Below are positions 1 through 7,572 of a DNA stretch of 64,000 bases, piece after piece (position 1 is the first letter of the stretch; each line of letters opens with the position of its first letter). A program made the translations under genes and the position numbers. The stretch is taken from the NCBI RefSeq assembly GCF_001305675.1, contig NZ_CP011853.1, positions 2,604,001-2,668,000 of the forward strand, in the 5' to 3' direction. The notes under the pieces are model-generated. The model was not told the origin of the DNA, did not search any database, and saw only the letters and a program-made list of their open reading frames with translations. This stretch comes from Gordonia phthalatica (GTDB lineage Bacteria; Actinomycetota; Actinomycetes; Mycobacteriales; Mycobacteriaceae).

Positions 1-171
1 GGCGCCGAACGCGGTGAGCATGTGGTCGAAGAACGGCACCGACGTGTCGATGTCGGTCTTGCCGGTGCCGTCGAGGTTGATCTCGACGACGATCGACGAC
101 TCGCGCGTAGTGCGCTCCACGCGGCCGATGCGCGGGGCGTGGGTGGGCTGATCTGTGGTCACTGCGGTCAC
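1..171 (-). CDS. hisB: Imidazoleglycerol-phosphate dehydratase (N-terminal part, cut by window edge)
   Basis: Only the first 57 codons are inside the window. The reading frame gives the HisB opening: a short variable lead, then RVERTTRESSIVVEINLDG and VPFFDHMLTAFGA. The FFDHML stretch carries the first metal-binding histidine of the family. HisB dehydrates imidazoleglycerol phosphate in the cytoplasm (histidine pathway). The GTG at 171 overlaps the hisC stop as GTGA; an in-frame GTG at 162 is the alternative start. It follows hisD and hisC, the usual actinobacterial order, so it is surely co-transcribed with them. Family identity is clear even from this fragment; completeness cannot be judged. 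Confidence 0.9.
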   Translation of the reverse strand, partial: MTAVTTDQPTHAPRIGRVERTTRESSIVVEINLDGTGKTDIDTSVPFFDHMLTAFGA

Positions 172-1328
172 TGCTGCTTTCGGTCGTTGCTCCGGGCGAG
201 CGAAGCGACGGGTGGTTCTGCTGCGGCCAGTTCGGCACTGACCTTCAAGAAGGCGTCGTTCTCGGCCGGTAGTCCTATGGTCGCACGCAGGAAGCTCGGG
301 ATGCCCACATCCCTGATCAGGACGCCGCGGTCGAGGTAGCGCTGCCAGCTCGCGGGGGCGTCCGCGAAGCCGCCGAAGAGGATGAAGTTCGAGTCCGAGG
401 GCGTGACCGCGTAACCGAGTTCGGCGAGTGCGGCGGCGACCCGGTCGCGTTCGGCGGCGATGGCGGCGACGTTGCCGAGAGTCTCCGCGGAGTGTTGCAG
501 AGCGGCGCGCGCGGCGGCCTGCGTCAGCACCGACAGGTGGTACGGCAGGCGGACCAGGAGCAGGGCCTCGATCATCGCGGGCGCAGCGGCCAGGTAGCCG
601 AGACGACCGCCGGCGAAGGCGAAGGCCTTGCTCATGGTGCGCGAGACGATCAGCTTGCTGCCGTACTCGTCGAGCAGTGCCACGGCGCTGGGCTGCGACG
701 AGAACTCGCCGTACGCCTCGTCGACGATGACGATGCCGGTGGCGGCGTCGAGGATCGCGCGGAGGTCGGTCAGCGGGATGCTGCCGCCGGTCGGGTTGTT
801 CGGCGAGGTCACGAAGATGACGTCGGGCTTGTGCTCGGCGACCGCTGCGACGGCCCGCGGGACGTCGAGGGTGAAGTCGTCGGCGCGCTGCGCGGGCACC
901 CAGCGGGTCTGGGTGCCGTCGGAGATGATCGGGTGCATCGAGTACGACGGGACGAAGCCCATCGCGCTGCGCCCGGGTCCGCCGAACGCCTGCAGGATCT
1001 GCTGCAGGATCTCGTTGGAGCCGTTGGCCGCCCAGATGTTGTCGACGGACAGCGGGGTGCCGGTGGCTGCGCTGAGATAGTCGGCGAGGTCGGAGCGGAG
1101 GGCGACGGCGTCGCGGTCCGGGTACCGGTGCAGGTCCTCCGCTGCGGCGGCGACGGCCTTGGCGACGTCGTCGATCAGCGCCTGACTGGGCGGGTGCGGG
1201 TTCTCGTTGGTGTTGAGGATGACCGGCACCTGCAGCTGCGGAGCGCCGTACGGCGACTTGCCGCGAAGGTTGTCGCGGAGCGGGAGGTCCGCCAGGGTCA
1301 CGCCCTGTCCGGGGATCGCGTCGCTCAC
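168..1328 (-). CDS. hisC: Histidinol-phosphate aminotransferase
   Basis: A 386-residue PLP-dependent fold-type I aminotransferase that converts imidazole-acetol phosphate and glutamate to histidinol phosphate. Visible: LRDNLRGKSPYGAPQLQVPV near the N-terminus, NTNENPHPPS, the AANGSNEILQQ stretch, SPNNPTGG, the VDEAYGEF aspartate region, and the Schiff-base lysine in SRTMSKAFAFAGGRLGY near residue 235. The GTG start at 1328 overlaps the hisD stop by four bases (GTGA), and the stop overlaps hisB in the same way, so the three genes look translationally coupled. Oddity: after the normal end of the fold there is a low-complexity tail, PPVASLARSNDRKQQ. Its DNA (about 191-216) resembles the GC-rich dispersed repeat seen at 8068-8110, as if the stop had been displaced by repeat invasion. 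Confidence 0.95.
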   Translation of the reverse strand: MSDAIPGQGVTLADLPLRDNLRGKSPYGAPQLQVPVILNTNENPHPPSQALIDDVAKAVAAAAEDLHRYPDRDAVALRSDLADYLSAATGTPLSVDNIWAANGSNEILQQILQAFGGPGRSAMGFVPSYSMHPIISDGTQTRWVPAQRADDFTLDVPRAVAAVAEHKPDVIFVTSPNNPTGGSIPLTDLRAILDAATGIVIVDEAYGEFSSQPSAVALLDEYGSKLIVSRTMSKAFAFAGGRLGYLAAAPAMIEALLLVRLPYHLSVLTQAAARAALQHSAETLGNVAAIAAERDRVAAALAELGYAVTPSDSNFILFGGFADAPASWQRYLDRGVLIRDVGIPSFLRATIGLPAENDAFLKVSAELAAAEPPVASLARSNDRKQQ

Positions 1329-2650
1329 TGCGCGGCACCCCCGAAACGCGCCTGCACGGCCTCGCCGTGTGCCGGGAGATCCTCGGCGTTGGCGAGCGTG
1401 ACGACGCGGTCCGCGATCTCGGCGAGAGCGTCGCGGTCGTAGTCGATGACGTGGACGCCGCGCAGGAAGGTCTGCACCGACAGGCCGGACGCGTACTTGG
1501 ACGAGCCGGATGTCGGCAGCACGTGGTTGGAGCCTGCGCTGTAGTCGCCGAGGCTCACCGGCGAGTAGGTGCCGACGAAGATGGCACCGGCGCTGGTGAC
1601 GCGGTCGGCGACGGCCTGCGCGTCCCGGGTCTGGATCTCCAGGTGCTCGGCACCGTAGGCGTCGACGACGGCGAGACCCGCGTCGAGGTCGTCGACCAGG
1701 ACGATGCCGGACTGCGCGCCGGTCAGGGCGGTGACGACGCGCTCTCCGTGCTTGGTGGCCGAGGCCGCGGTCGCGAGGACGTCGTCGACGGCGTCGGCGA
1801 GGGCCACGCTGTCGGTGACGAGGACCGAGGCCGCGAGGACGTCGTGCTCGGCCTGGCTGATGAGGTCGGAGGCGACGACCGCCGGGTCGGCGGTTTCGTC
1901 GGCCAGGATGGCGATCTCGGTGGGACCGGCTTCCGCGTCGATGCCGACCACGCCGCGGACGAGGCGCTTGGCCGCGGTGACGTAGATGTTGCCGGGGCCG
2001 GTGATGAGGTCGACCGGATCCAGGTCCGCGTCGTCGGTGTCGGTGCCGCCGTACGCGAGCAGCGCGATGCCCTGGGCGCCGCCGACGGCCCACACCTCGT
2101 CGACGCCGAGCAGCGAGCACGCGGCGAGGATGGTTGGGTGCGGCCACCCGCCGAAATCGGCCTGCGGCGGCGACGCGACGACCAGCGAGCCGACGCCCGC
2201 CTCCTGCGCGGGGACCACGTTCATGATGACGCTGGACGGGTAGACGGCGTTGCCGCCGGGTACGTACAGGCCGACGCGGCGGACCGGGATCCACTTCTCG
2301 GCCACGCTGCCGCCGGGGACCACCTGGGTGACGGTGTTCTCCCGACGCTGGGCCGCGTGAACCAGGCGGGCGCGGCGGATGGACTCCTGCAGGGCGTCGG
2401 TGACGGCCGGGTCCAGCTGCTCGCGTGCCTGCGCGATCACCTCGGCCGGGACGCGAACCGACGTCGGACGGACGCGGTCGAACTTCTCGGTGTAGTCGAG
2501 CGCAGCGGTGACCCCATGCTCAGCGATCGCTTCGACGACGGGCGTGACCGTGTCGAGCACGGCGTTGACGTCGGTTCCGCCTCGGGGCAGTGCCCGACGC
2601 AACTGGCTGAGCGTCGGAATGCTGCCTCGCAGATCGGTTCGGGTGAGCAT
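1325..2650 (-). CDS. hisD: Histidinol dehydrogenase
   Basis: A 441-residue zinc enzyme that oxidises histidinol to histidine in two NAD-dependent steps, the last reactions of the pathway. Family motifs are in place: VGLYVPGG, the ITGPGNIYVTAAKR nucleotide-site segment, GPTEIAILAD, the catalytic ISQAEHDVLA (Glu-His pair) near residue 268, GSNHVLPTSG, and a C-terminal histidine in LPAHGEAVQAR. Length matches the family. It is the first gene of hisD-hisC-hisB on this strand. ATG at 2650 follows a 343-base intergenic region. No attenuator-like histidine-rich leader was recognised upstream. An imperfect GAATCC/GGATTC pair (2666-2671, 2690-2695) lies in the leader, of unknown meaning. Confidence 0.96.
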   Translation of the reverse strand: MLTRTDLRGSIPTLSQLRRALPRGGTDVNAVLDTVTPVVEAIAEHGVTAALDYTEKFDRVRPTSVRVPAEVIAQAREQLDPAVTDALQESIRRARLVHAAQRRENTVTQVVPGGSVAEKWIPVRRVGLYVPGGNAVYPSSVIMNVVPAQEAGVGSLVVASPPQADFGGWPHPTILAACSLLGVDEVWAVGGAQGIALLAYGGTDTDDADLDPVDLITGPGNIYVTAAKRLVRGVVGIDAEAGPTEIAILADETADPAVVASDLISQAEHDVLAASVLVTDSVALADAVDDVLATAASATKHGERVVTALTGAQSGIVLVDDLDAGLAVVDAYGAEHLEIQTRDAQAVADRVTSAGAIFVGTYSPVSLGDYSAGSNHVLPTSGSSKYASGLSVQTFLRGVHVIDYDRDALAEIADRVVTLANAEDLPAHGEAVQARFGGAAQ

Positions 2651-2993
2651 GTGTCTTCAGTCTCCGAATCCTGTTGGTGTCGAGACTCCGGATTCTAGGG
2701 AATTCGGAGCCCCACCAGGATATGCGGTCTGTGCAAATCGTTTCCGCGCCGGGCCGACGTGACTGGGACGCGGTTCACACCCCGGCCCGAGCAGTCCGTC
2801 GGTCGTCGATTCCCGGACACGTCCGATCAGGGGTCGCGTCGCACTCGTCGCAGCAGTCACGCGGCGGATCCCCCCGGAAACCACGGCGACGAGTCCCGCG
2901 ATCCCCGCGAGACCGCCGTCGACTTGAAGTTAGCTAAGCCTATGCTATTTACTTGAATGGATTGCGGTTAACCACGACTGCCGAGGAGAGACG
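2651..2993. other. Divergent intergenic region between hisD and the MTB12-like/ABC operon
   Basis: This 343-base stretch holds the divergent promoters of hisD (minus) and the gene at 2994 (plus). No open reading frame here has the look of a gene. The right end, from about 2920, is clearly more AT-rich than its surroundings and carries the iron-box candidate described separately. The rest is GC-rich with no repeat or structure I would defend. Confidence 0.6.
2930..2948 (+). promoter_or_regulatory. Candidate IdeR/DtxR iron box
   Basis: The 19-mer TTAGCTAAGCCTATGCTAT matches the IdeR/DtxR consensus TTAGGTTAGCCTAACCTAA at 14 of 19 positions by hand alignment, including the central AGCCTA core. 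It contains TATGCT (2941-2946), a plausible -10 hexamer 48 bases before the ATG at 2994, so a bound repressor would block the promoter of the downstream MTB12-like/ABC operon. The match count is direct; regulation by iron is inference. The main alternative is a chance AT-rich promoter. Confidence 0.5.
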
Positions 2994-3818
2994 ATGGCCA
3001 CCAGTTCCGAGACGCCCGAGCCAGACGACTACGACTACCCGACCGAACCGATCGCTGCGGCGTCGCCCGGATCGCCGTCGTCGCCGCCCGCGTCCGGTCT
3101 GAGTGCCAACGCGGCAACCGTCCTGGCCTCTGCAGGCGTTGCGGCGATCGTCGCCGCACTGGTCTTGACCATCGGGATCACCGGCGTGCTGCTCGCTCGG
3201 GACCGGACGCCCGCGACCGCGGCGCCGGCGACGGTCGTGCAACTGGGCCAGGCGGCGCCGGTGACGTCGCCCGCCCCGACCACCTCCGGCAGCCCGGCGC
3301 CGAGCGAGTCCACGCCTCCTACCAACGCACCCGCGGACCAGACACCGTCCGCAGCCGGACCCGCGGCACAGGCACCGGCCAACTCACCGGCCGCCACCTC
3401 GACGACGGCGACGTCGCGGAGCGCTGCGCCGAAACCCGGTGACCCACACTTCACCGTCACGGCCGACCACCCGACGCTCACCGACCTGACGAACATCGTC
3501 AATTTCCTCGTCGCCACCAGGGCGTCCGACCAAGCCAAGGCCGCGAACATCGAAGGCGGCATGTCTGCGGTGGTGGTCCCGAAGACCGTGTACACCCTCG
3601 GCCTGTTCCGTCCGCCGCTGGGCTGGAACAAGGTCACCGGCCCGCTGGTCCAGAACGGCGACACCGTGTCGGCGACCTTGAACAGCGGGTCGGCCGGACG
3701 GCCCACCATCCGGATGACCATCCAGTTCAAGAAGATCGGCGGCAACTGGCGACTCGCCGCGAGCTCGATGTGCGAGGGCGTCAAGACCGTCGGACTCAAC
3801 ATCTACTGCAACCGATGA
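2994..3818 (+). CDS. Membrane-anchored protein with MTB12-like C-terminal domain
   Basis: A 274-residue protein: acidic cytoplasmic N-terminus (1-38), one transmembrane helix (about 42-68, rich in AAIVAALVLTIGITGVLL), a long Pro/Ala/Thr/Ser linker (about 70-150), then a compact C-terminal domain of about 120 residues. This domain, with its TDLTNIVNFLV start and AKAANIEGG motif, resembles the C-terminal domain of the mycobacterial low-molecular-weight antigen MTB12. The lipoprotein at 39384-39962 looks like a second member. Two cysteines (SSMCEG and NIYCNR) near the end could form a disulfide outside the cell. Its stop overlaps the start of the ABC ATPase gene (ATGA), so it probably serves the same exporter. 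Function is unknown; a substrate-handling or periplasmic partner role is inference. A candidate iron box lies upstream. Confidence 0.7.
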   Translation: MATSSETPEPDDYDYPTEPIAAASPGSPSSPPASGLSANAATVLASAGVAAIVAALVLTIGITGVLLARDRTPATAAPATVVQLGQAAPVTSPAPTTSGSPAPSESTPPTNAPADQTPSAAGPAAQAPANSPAATSTTATSRSAAPKPGDPHFTVTADHPTLTDLTNIVNFLVATRASDQAKAANIEGGMSAVVVPKTVYTLGLFRPPLGWNKVTGPLVQNGDTVSATLNSGSAGRPTIRMTIQFKKIGGNWRLAASSMCEGVKTVGLNIYCNR

Positions 3819-4552
3819 TCGCCGTCACCGACGCCACCGTCCGATTCGGCGGCACCCCGGTACTGGATCGGGTGTCGCTGCGTGTCCGCGACGGACGCCT
3901 GACCTATCTGCTCGGTCGCAACGGTGCGGGCAAGTCGACATTGCTGCGCACCGCCTGCGGAATCCTGCGGCCGACATCGGGCACGGTCGCGATCGACGGC
4001 ACGGACCCGCGACGACTCGGACGCCCGGCTGCGTCGATCGGGGTCCACCTCGGGGCCGACGCCGCCGGATCGCCGACCGGACCGAATCCCAACCACACCG
4101 GTCGACGGCACCTGCGGTGGCTCTCCGTCGCCGGCGGATTCGACGACGCCCGCGTCACGACGGTCCTGCGGCGCGTGGGGTTGGCCGATGCCGCGGACCG
4201 GCGCGTGGCCGACTACTCGCTCGGCATGCGACAGCGGCTGGGGATCGCCGCAGCACTGCTCCCCGACCCGCCGAACCTGATCTTCGACGAGCCGGTCAAC
4301 GGTCTCGACATCGACGGCATCCGGTGGCTGCGCACGCTGCTCCGCGGTCTGGCTGCGGACGGTCGTGCCGTCGTGATCGCCTCGCATCTGTTCGACGAGG
4401 TGACCAGGACCGGTGACGACATCGTGGTCCTCGAACGCGGCCGCATCGTCGCCGATCGGCCGGTCGCGGAGTTCGTGTCCGGCCACGACGACCTCGAGTC
4501 CGCCTACCTCGACCTGATCCGGCCGACCGAGCCGGCGGGGGCAGGCCGATGA
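3815..4552 (+). CDS. ABC transporter ATP-binding protein
   Basis: A 245-residue cytoplasmic ATPase with all hallmark motifs: Walker A GRNGAGKST near residue 37, a variant signature YSLGMRQRLGIAAALL, Walker B NLIFDEPVNGLD, and the H-loop in VIASHLFDEV. The DEPVNGLD and LGMRQRLG forms are typical of ATPases that partner ABC-2 type permeases (exporters, resistance transporters) rather than binding-protein-dependent importers. Start at ATG 3815 is supported by the ATGA overlap with the upstream stop. The stop overlaps the permease start in the same way, so ATPase and permease are almost certainly subunits of one transporter. Substrate cannot be told from sequence. Confidence 0.92.
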   Translation: MIAVTDATVRFGGTPVLDRVSLRVRDGRLTYLLGRNGAGKSTLLRTACGILRPTSGTVAIDGTDPRRLGRPAASIGVHLGADAAGSPTGPNPNHTGRRHLRWLSVAGGFDDARVTTVLRRVGLADAADRRVADYSLGMRQRLGIAAALLPDPPNLIFDEPVNGLDIDGIRWLRTLLRGLAADGRAVVIASHLFDEVTRTGDDIVVLERGRIVADRPVAEFVSGHDDLESAYLDLIRPTEPAGAGR

Positions 4553-5349
4553 CCGCGATCGCACAGTTGACGCGGGCCGTGCGCGCCGAGTTCGTCCGCG
4601 TCGGCGGTCGCCGAGGACCGCTGCTCATCGCCGCACTGCCTGCCGCCGTCGTCGCACCGCTGCTGGTGACCTTCGGGATCGCGGCCGTCGCCGAACGGTT
4701 CGCCACGATGTCCGCCTCCGGCATTCAGGTGACGTCGGTGCAGACCACGAACTCGGTGTACTGGGTGCTGACCTTCACGGTGATCGTGTGGGCGATCATC
4801 GCCGCGACCGCACAGGCCTCGTCGGTCCGCGGTCCGGCGAGCGACCTGGAACGCATCCTGTTCCCGCGCGCCTGGACGACGCCGGTGGCGCGTTGGCTGT
4901 TCTTCGGTCTGTCGTCCGCCGCCGTCGCTCTGGCGCTGGCGGTGCTCGTGATGCTGGTGCTGCCCACCGCGTTCCCCACGGTGTACGGCGGGGTGGACCT
5001 CACTTCGGCGGACGGCCTCCGCTTCCTCGTCACCGTCCCGATCTACGCGTTCTCCGCCTGCGGAATCGGCGTCGGGCTGGGCGCGATCGTCGGTCATCCG
5101 GTGGTGACCGCGGTGATCCTGCTGGGCTGGACGTTCGTCATCGAGAACTCGATCGCGTTGGCTCCCAAGGGATACACGCTGCAGGGATACATGCCGTTCC
5201 TGAACGGTCAGTTCGGGACCGGTCAAGAGTTGGCGTTCACGCCGCCGTGGGGTCCGAACGGCGCGCTGATCTATGCGGTGGCCATTGGAGTCGGCCTGGT
5301 CGTGATCGGATCGGGTGCGATCGCGCGGCGTCGGCGCCCGACACACTGA
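4549..5349 (+). CDS. ABC-2 type transporter permease
   Basis: A 266-residue integral membrane protein with about six hydrophobic segments: around residues 24-45, 64-86, 118-140, 162-182, 184-202 and 240-260. This is the layout of ABC-2 permeases. It follows the ATPase with an ATGA overlap and ends the operon; an inverted repeat at 5357-5430 lies right after. No recognisable substrate-specific motif is present. The central loop SSVRGPASDLERILFPR is hydrophilic and probably cytoplasmic. With the MTB12-like first gene and the candidate iron box, an export role linked to iron or envelope stress is conceivable but not shown. Confidence 0.82.
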   Translation: MTAIAQLTRAVRAEFVRVGGRRGPLLIAALPAAVVAPLLVTFGIAAVAERFATMSASGIQVTSVQTTNSVYWVLTFTVIVWAIIAATAQASSVRGPASDLERILFPRAWTTPVARWLFFGLSSAAVALALAVLVMLVLPTAFPTVYGGVDLTSADGLRFLVTVPIYAFSACGIGVGLGAIVGHPVVTAVILLGWTFVIENSIALAPKGYTLQGYMPFLNGQFGTGQELAFTPPWGPNGALIYAVAIGVGLVVIGSGAIARRRRPTH

Positions 5350-5356
5350 CTCCGGC

Positions 5357-5430
5357 CGTAAATAAATCACCAACAGGCCCGATTTCGGCCCGTACCGGCC
5401 AGTAGATTGCGCCCGCGTGATCTATTTACG
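5357..5430. terminator. Inverted repeat between convergent genes, possible bidirectional terminator
   Basis: CGTAAATAAATCAC (5357-5370) and GTGATCTATTTACG (5417-5430) are reverse complements at 13 of 14 positions, separated by 46 bases that contain smaller GGCC-rich pairings. The arms are AT-rich in a GC-rich genome. The right arm runs into the 3' end of the GNAT gene. The position between two convergent genes suggests a shared terminator, though the long loop is unusual and a protein-binding role is possible. Confidence 0.45.
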
Positions 5431-5878
5431 AGCGAGGCCGACGCATCGGGACATGCGGGATCCCGTCCTCGAGGAATTCCGGGCCGTCCGCGACGTAGCC
5501 CCACTTGGCATACATGTCGACGAGGTGCGACTGGGCATTCATCACGCTCTCGTCCCGCCCGATGTAGGCGACAGCGCGGTCCATCATCGCCGTGGTGAGT
5601 CCGGTGCCGCGGAGTTCCTTACGAACACACACCCGGCCGATCCGGTACTCGCGGCCGTCGTCGGCGTCGTCGACCAGCACCCGGAGGGTCGCTACCGGCT
5701 CGCCGTCCGTGTCCTCGTACCAGAAGTGCATCGTGGTCGCCTCCGCGTCGCGACCGTCGACTTCCCGATACGCGCAGTCCTGTTCCACCACGAAGACATC
5801 GGTGCGTAATCGCAGGATTCCGTGGAGGGTTCGCGGGTCGAGGGCGGACAGAGTGGCGGTGTGGACGGAATGAATCAT
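5426..5878 (-). CDS. GNAT family N-acetyltransferase (ElaA-like)
   Basis: A 150-residue single-domain acetyltransferase. The order of segments is that of ElaA-type GNATs: LHGILRLRTDVFVVEQ at the N-terminus, the TMHFWYEDTDGEPVATLRVL strands, then the acetyl-CoA loop IGRVCVRKELRGTGL (R-x-x-G-x-G/L type), and ends VDMYAKWGYVADGPEFLEDGIPHVPMR. The LEDGIPH ending is very typical of ElaA. The reading frame stays open upstream, but the ATG at 5878 gives the family's usual length and leaves a 46-base divergent spacer to the next gene. The substrate of ElaA proteins is not established. Confidence 0.85.
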   Translation of the reverse strand: MIHSVHTATLSALDPRTLHGILRLRTDVFVVEQDCAYREVDGRDAEATTMHFWYEDTDGEPVATLRVLVDDADDGREYRIGRVCVRKELRGTGLTTAMMDRAVAYIGRDESVMNAQSHLVDMYAKWGYVADGPEFLEDGIPHVPMRRPRS

Positions 5879-5924
5879 CAAACGCCATAATGCCTCACGA
5901 TCGCCGACCGCTACAGTCACGCCC

Positions 5925-6326
5925 ATGGTGAAGACGAAGCCGAGCGACGATTCGGTCGACGATTTCCTGGCGGGCGTGATCGACGATCGACGGCGAACTG
6001 ATGCGCTCGCGGCAGTCGAGATCATGCGCGCGGTGACCGGGGCGGAACCCGTCCTGTGGGGTTCGATGGTCGGATTCGGCAGGCAGCCGTACACGACCGC
6101 GGACGGCAGGTCGCACGAGACCTTCGCCGTCGGACTGGCACCGCGTAAACAGGCATTGACGCTGTACGGGCTCACGTATTACGGGTCGAACCAGGATCTG
6201 CTCGACCGGCTCGGCGCCCACACGACCGGCAAGGGCTGCCTGTACATCAGACGCCTCGACGACGTCGACCTCGACGTCCTCCGCGAGATGATCGCCCGCG
6301 GGTGGGCGACCAATCACACCGCATGA
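5925..6326 (+). CDS. DUF1801 domain protein
   Basis: A 133-residue soluble protein resembling the DUF1801/YdhG-like family: KPSDDSVDDFLAGVIDDRRR at the start, then MRAVTGAEPVLWGSMVGFG, a YTTADGRSHETFAVGL strand region, RKQALTLYGLTYY, and a closing TGKGCLYIRRLDDVDLDVLREMI helix. No catalytic motif is known for the family and its role is not established. The gene stands alone, divergent from the GNAT gene and followed by a long hairpin at 6501-6551. Confidence 0.8.
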   Translation: MVKTKPSDDSVDDFLAGVIDDRRRTDALAAVEIMRAVTGAEPVLWGSMVGFGRQPYTTADGRSHETFAVGLAPRKQALTLYGLTYYGSNQDLLDRLGAHTTGKGCLYIRRLDDVDLDVLREMIARGWATNHTA

Positions 6327-6500
6327 ACGACGGATGAGTGCGCAGCGAGCTCGCAGCGAGCCGGCACACCGTCGCACCTGGACGCGAGCATGCGGCGCTT
6401 CGCGGACCCGCACCGCGCGTTGATCGGCCGCAGGCGGGCGACAAACCCCGAACCGCACGGCGTGAACCACCGACGCGAGGCATTTCTGCTTGATCGCTCT

Positions 6501-6551
6501 GCACTTCGGCGCTTTTCGTCGGACTGGGTCCGACGAAAAGCACCGAAGTGC
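6501..6551. terminator. Long near-perfect hairpin between convergent genes
   Basis: The 24-base arms 6501-6524 (starting GCACTTCGGCGCTTTTCGTC) and 6528-6551 pair at every position but one, with a three-base loop TGG. There is no T-run on either side. It lies 27 bases beyond the 3' end of the dipeptidase gene (minus) and about 175 bases beyond the DUF1801 gene (plus), so it may terminate both. The remaining bases of 6327-6577 show only a short direct repeat CGCAGCGAG (6341-6349, 6352-6360) and no gene. Confidence 0.65.
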
Positions 6552-6577
6552 CGACAGTCCATGCCTCGATGAGCCGG

Positions 6578-7531
6578 TCAACCAGGCCACGACTCCTGCG
6601 CCACCCGGCGGAAGTTGCCGCCCAACAGTTTCGCGAGGTCGTCGTCGCGCCAGCCCCGTCGCCGCAGCTCTGTCCCCAGCGTCAGGAAGGTCTCCGGCGG
6701 CATCCACCGGATGAGACCCCAGCGGGTGTAGCTGTCGTCGAAGGCGTCGGGGTGGTCGGCGATCTCCTGCAGGAAGTCGTCGGCGTCGAAGGAGTGGTCG
6801 GTGCTCACGCCGACGTAGTCGATGCCGATCAGGTCGACGGCGTACTCGATGTGGCGGATCATCGCGTCGAGGGTCGGGGTGTTGGGTCCGAGGAAGATGC
6901 CGACGCCGGTGATCCCGACGACTCCCCCGGTGGCCGCACACGCGCGGGCCTGTTCGTCGGTGATGTTCCGCGGGTGCTCCCACACCGCGTTCATGCACGA
7001 GTGGCTGTAGATCACGGGTCTCGCGGAGACGTCGCACAGGTCGAGGCCGGTCCGTGCGCTGCAGTGCGAGCCGTCGGGCACCATGCCCACGCCGTTCATC
7101 TCCGCGACCAGCGTGCGGCCCCAGTCGGTGAGCCCGGTGTCCGTGTGGTCGAGGCATCCGCAGCCCGCGGCGTTCGCGTGGTTGTAGGTCGGGAGCATGG
7201 TGCGGACACCGAGGGCGAAGAATCGCTGGACGTTCGCGAGGTCGCCGTCGAGCGGTCCAGAGTCCTCGAGGTCGAAGCCGATGGCGACGTCGCCGGACGC
7301 CGAGATCCGATCGATGTCGTCGACGGTCGGCGCCAGTGCCAGCCCGGCGGTCGCTGCGATCCCAGCGCGAAAGTGCGCCAGCAGCGCCGACGAGTCGTCG
7401 AACGTCTGCGGCGAGTAGCCAACGTTCACCGATACATAGGTGGGCTGCGGATTCCGGAACCGAAGCAGCGGGTCGACGGCGGCGTCGGTCTGCAGCGGCA
7501 GGCACGCGTGCTGGTCCCAGATGAGGGTCAT
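6578..7531 (-). CDS. Membrane dipeptidase family (peptidase M19) zinc hydrolase
   Basis: A 317-residue TIM-barrel hydrolase of the M19 renal-dipeptidase family, expected to cleave dipeptides, including ones with a D-residue. Visible: the opening WDQHACLPLQ, the glutamate ligand in AIGFDLEDSGPL, MLPTYNHANAAGCG, GMVPDGSHCS, PVIYSHSCMNAVWEHPRN, GGVVGITGVG, and a late aspartate in VGVSTDHSF, ending LAKLLGGNFRRV. Oddity: the usual H-x-D metal pair (DGHNDL in well-known members) reads H-A-C, so one metal ligand seems replaced. The frame is open further upstream, but ATG 7531 places the barrel's first strand at the N-terminus. No signal peptide, so probably cytoplasmic. Confidence 0.82.
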   Translation of the reverse strand: MTLIWDQHACLPLQTDAAVDPLLRFRNPQPTYVSVNVGYSPQTFDDSSALLAHFRAGIAATAGLALAPTVDDIDRISASGDVAIGFDLEDSGPLDGDLANVQRFFALGVRTMLPTYNHANAAGCGCLDHTDTGLTDWGRTLVAEMNGVGMVPDGSHCSARTGLDLCDVSARPVIYSHSCMNAVWEHPRNITDEQARACAATGGVVGITGVGIFLGPNTPTLDAMIRHIEYAVDLIGIDYVGVSTDHSFDADDFLQEIADHPDAFDDSYTRWGLIRWMPPETFLTLGTELRRRGWRDDDLAKLLGGNFRRVAQESWPG

Positions 7532-7572
7532 GCAGAGAAGTTTCGCACTCGGCAACGCGGCGCGGAGCGCGA

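Noticed and set aside
168..2294. A 708-residue HisC with a long N-terminal extension
   Set aside because: The first 322 residues are an Arg-rich shadow of hisD; the real start is GTG 1328, overlapping the hisD stop.
2657..2937. Short open frames between hisD and the MTB12-like gene
   Set aside because: They overlap on both strands, have no start context and no protein-like composition.
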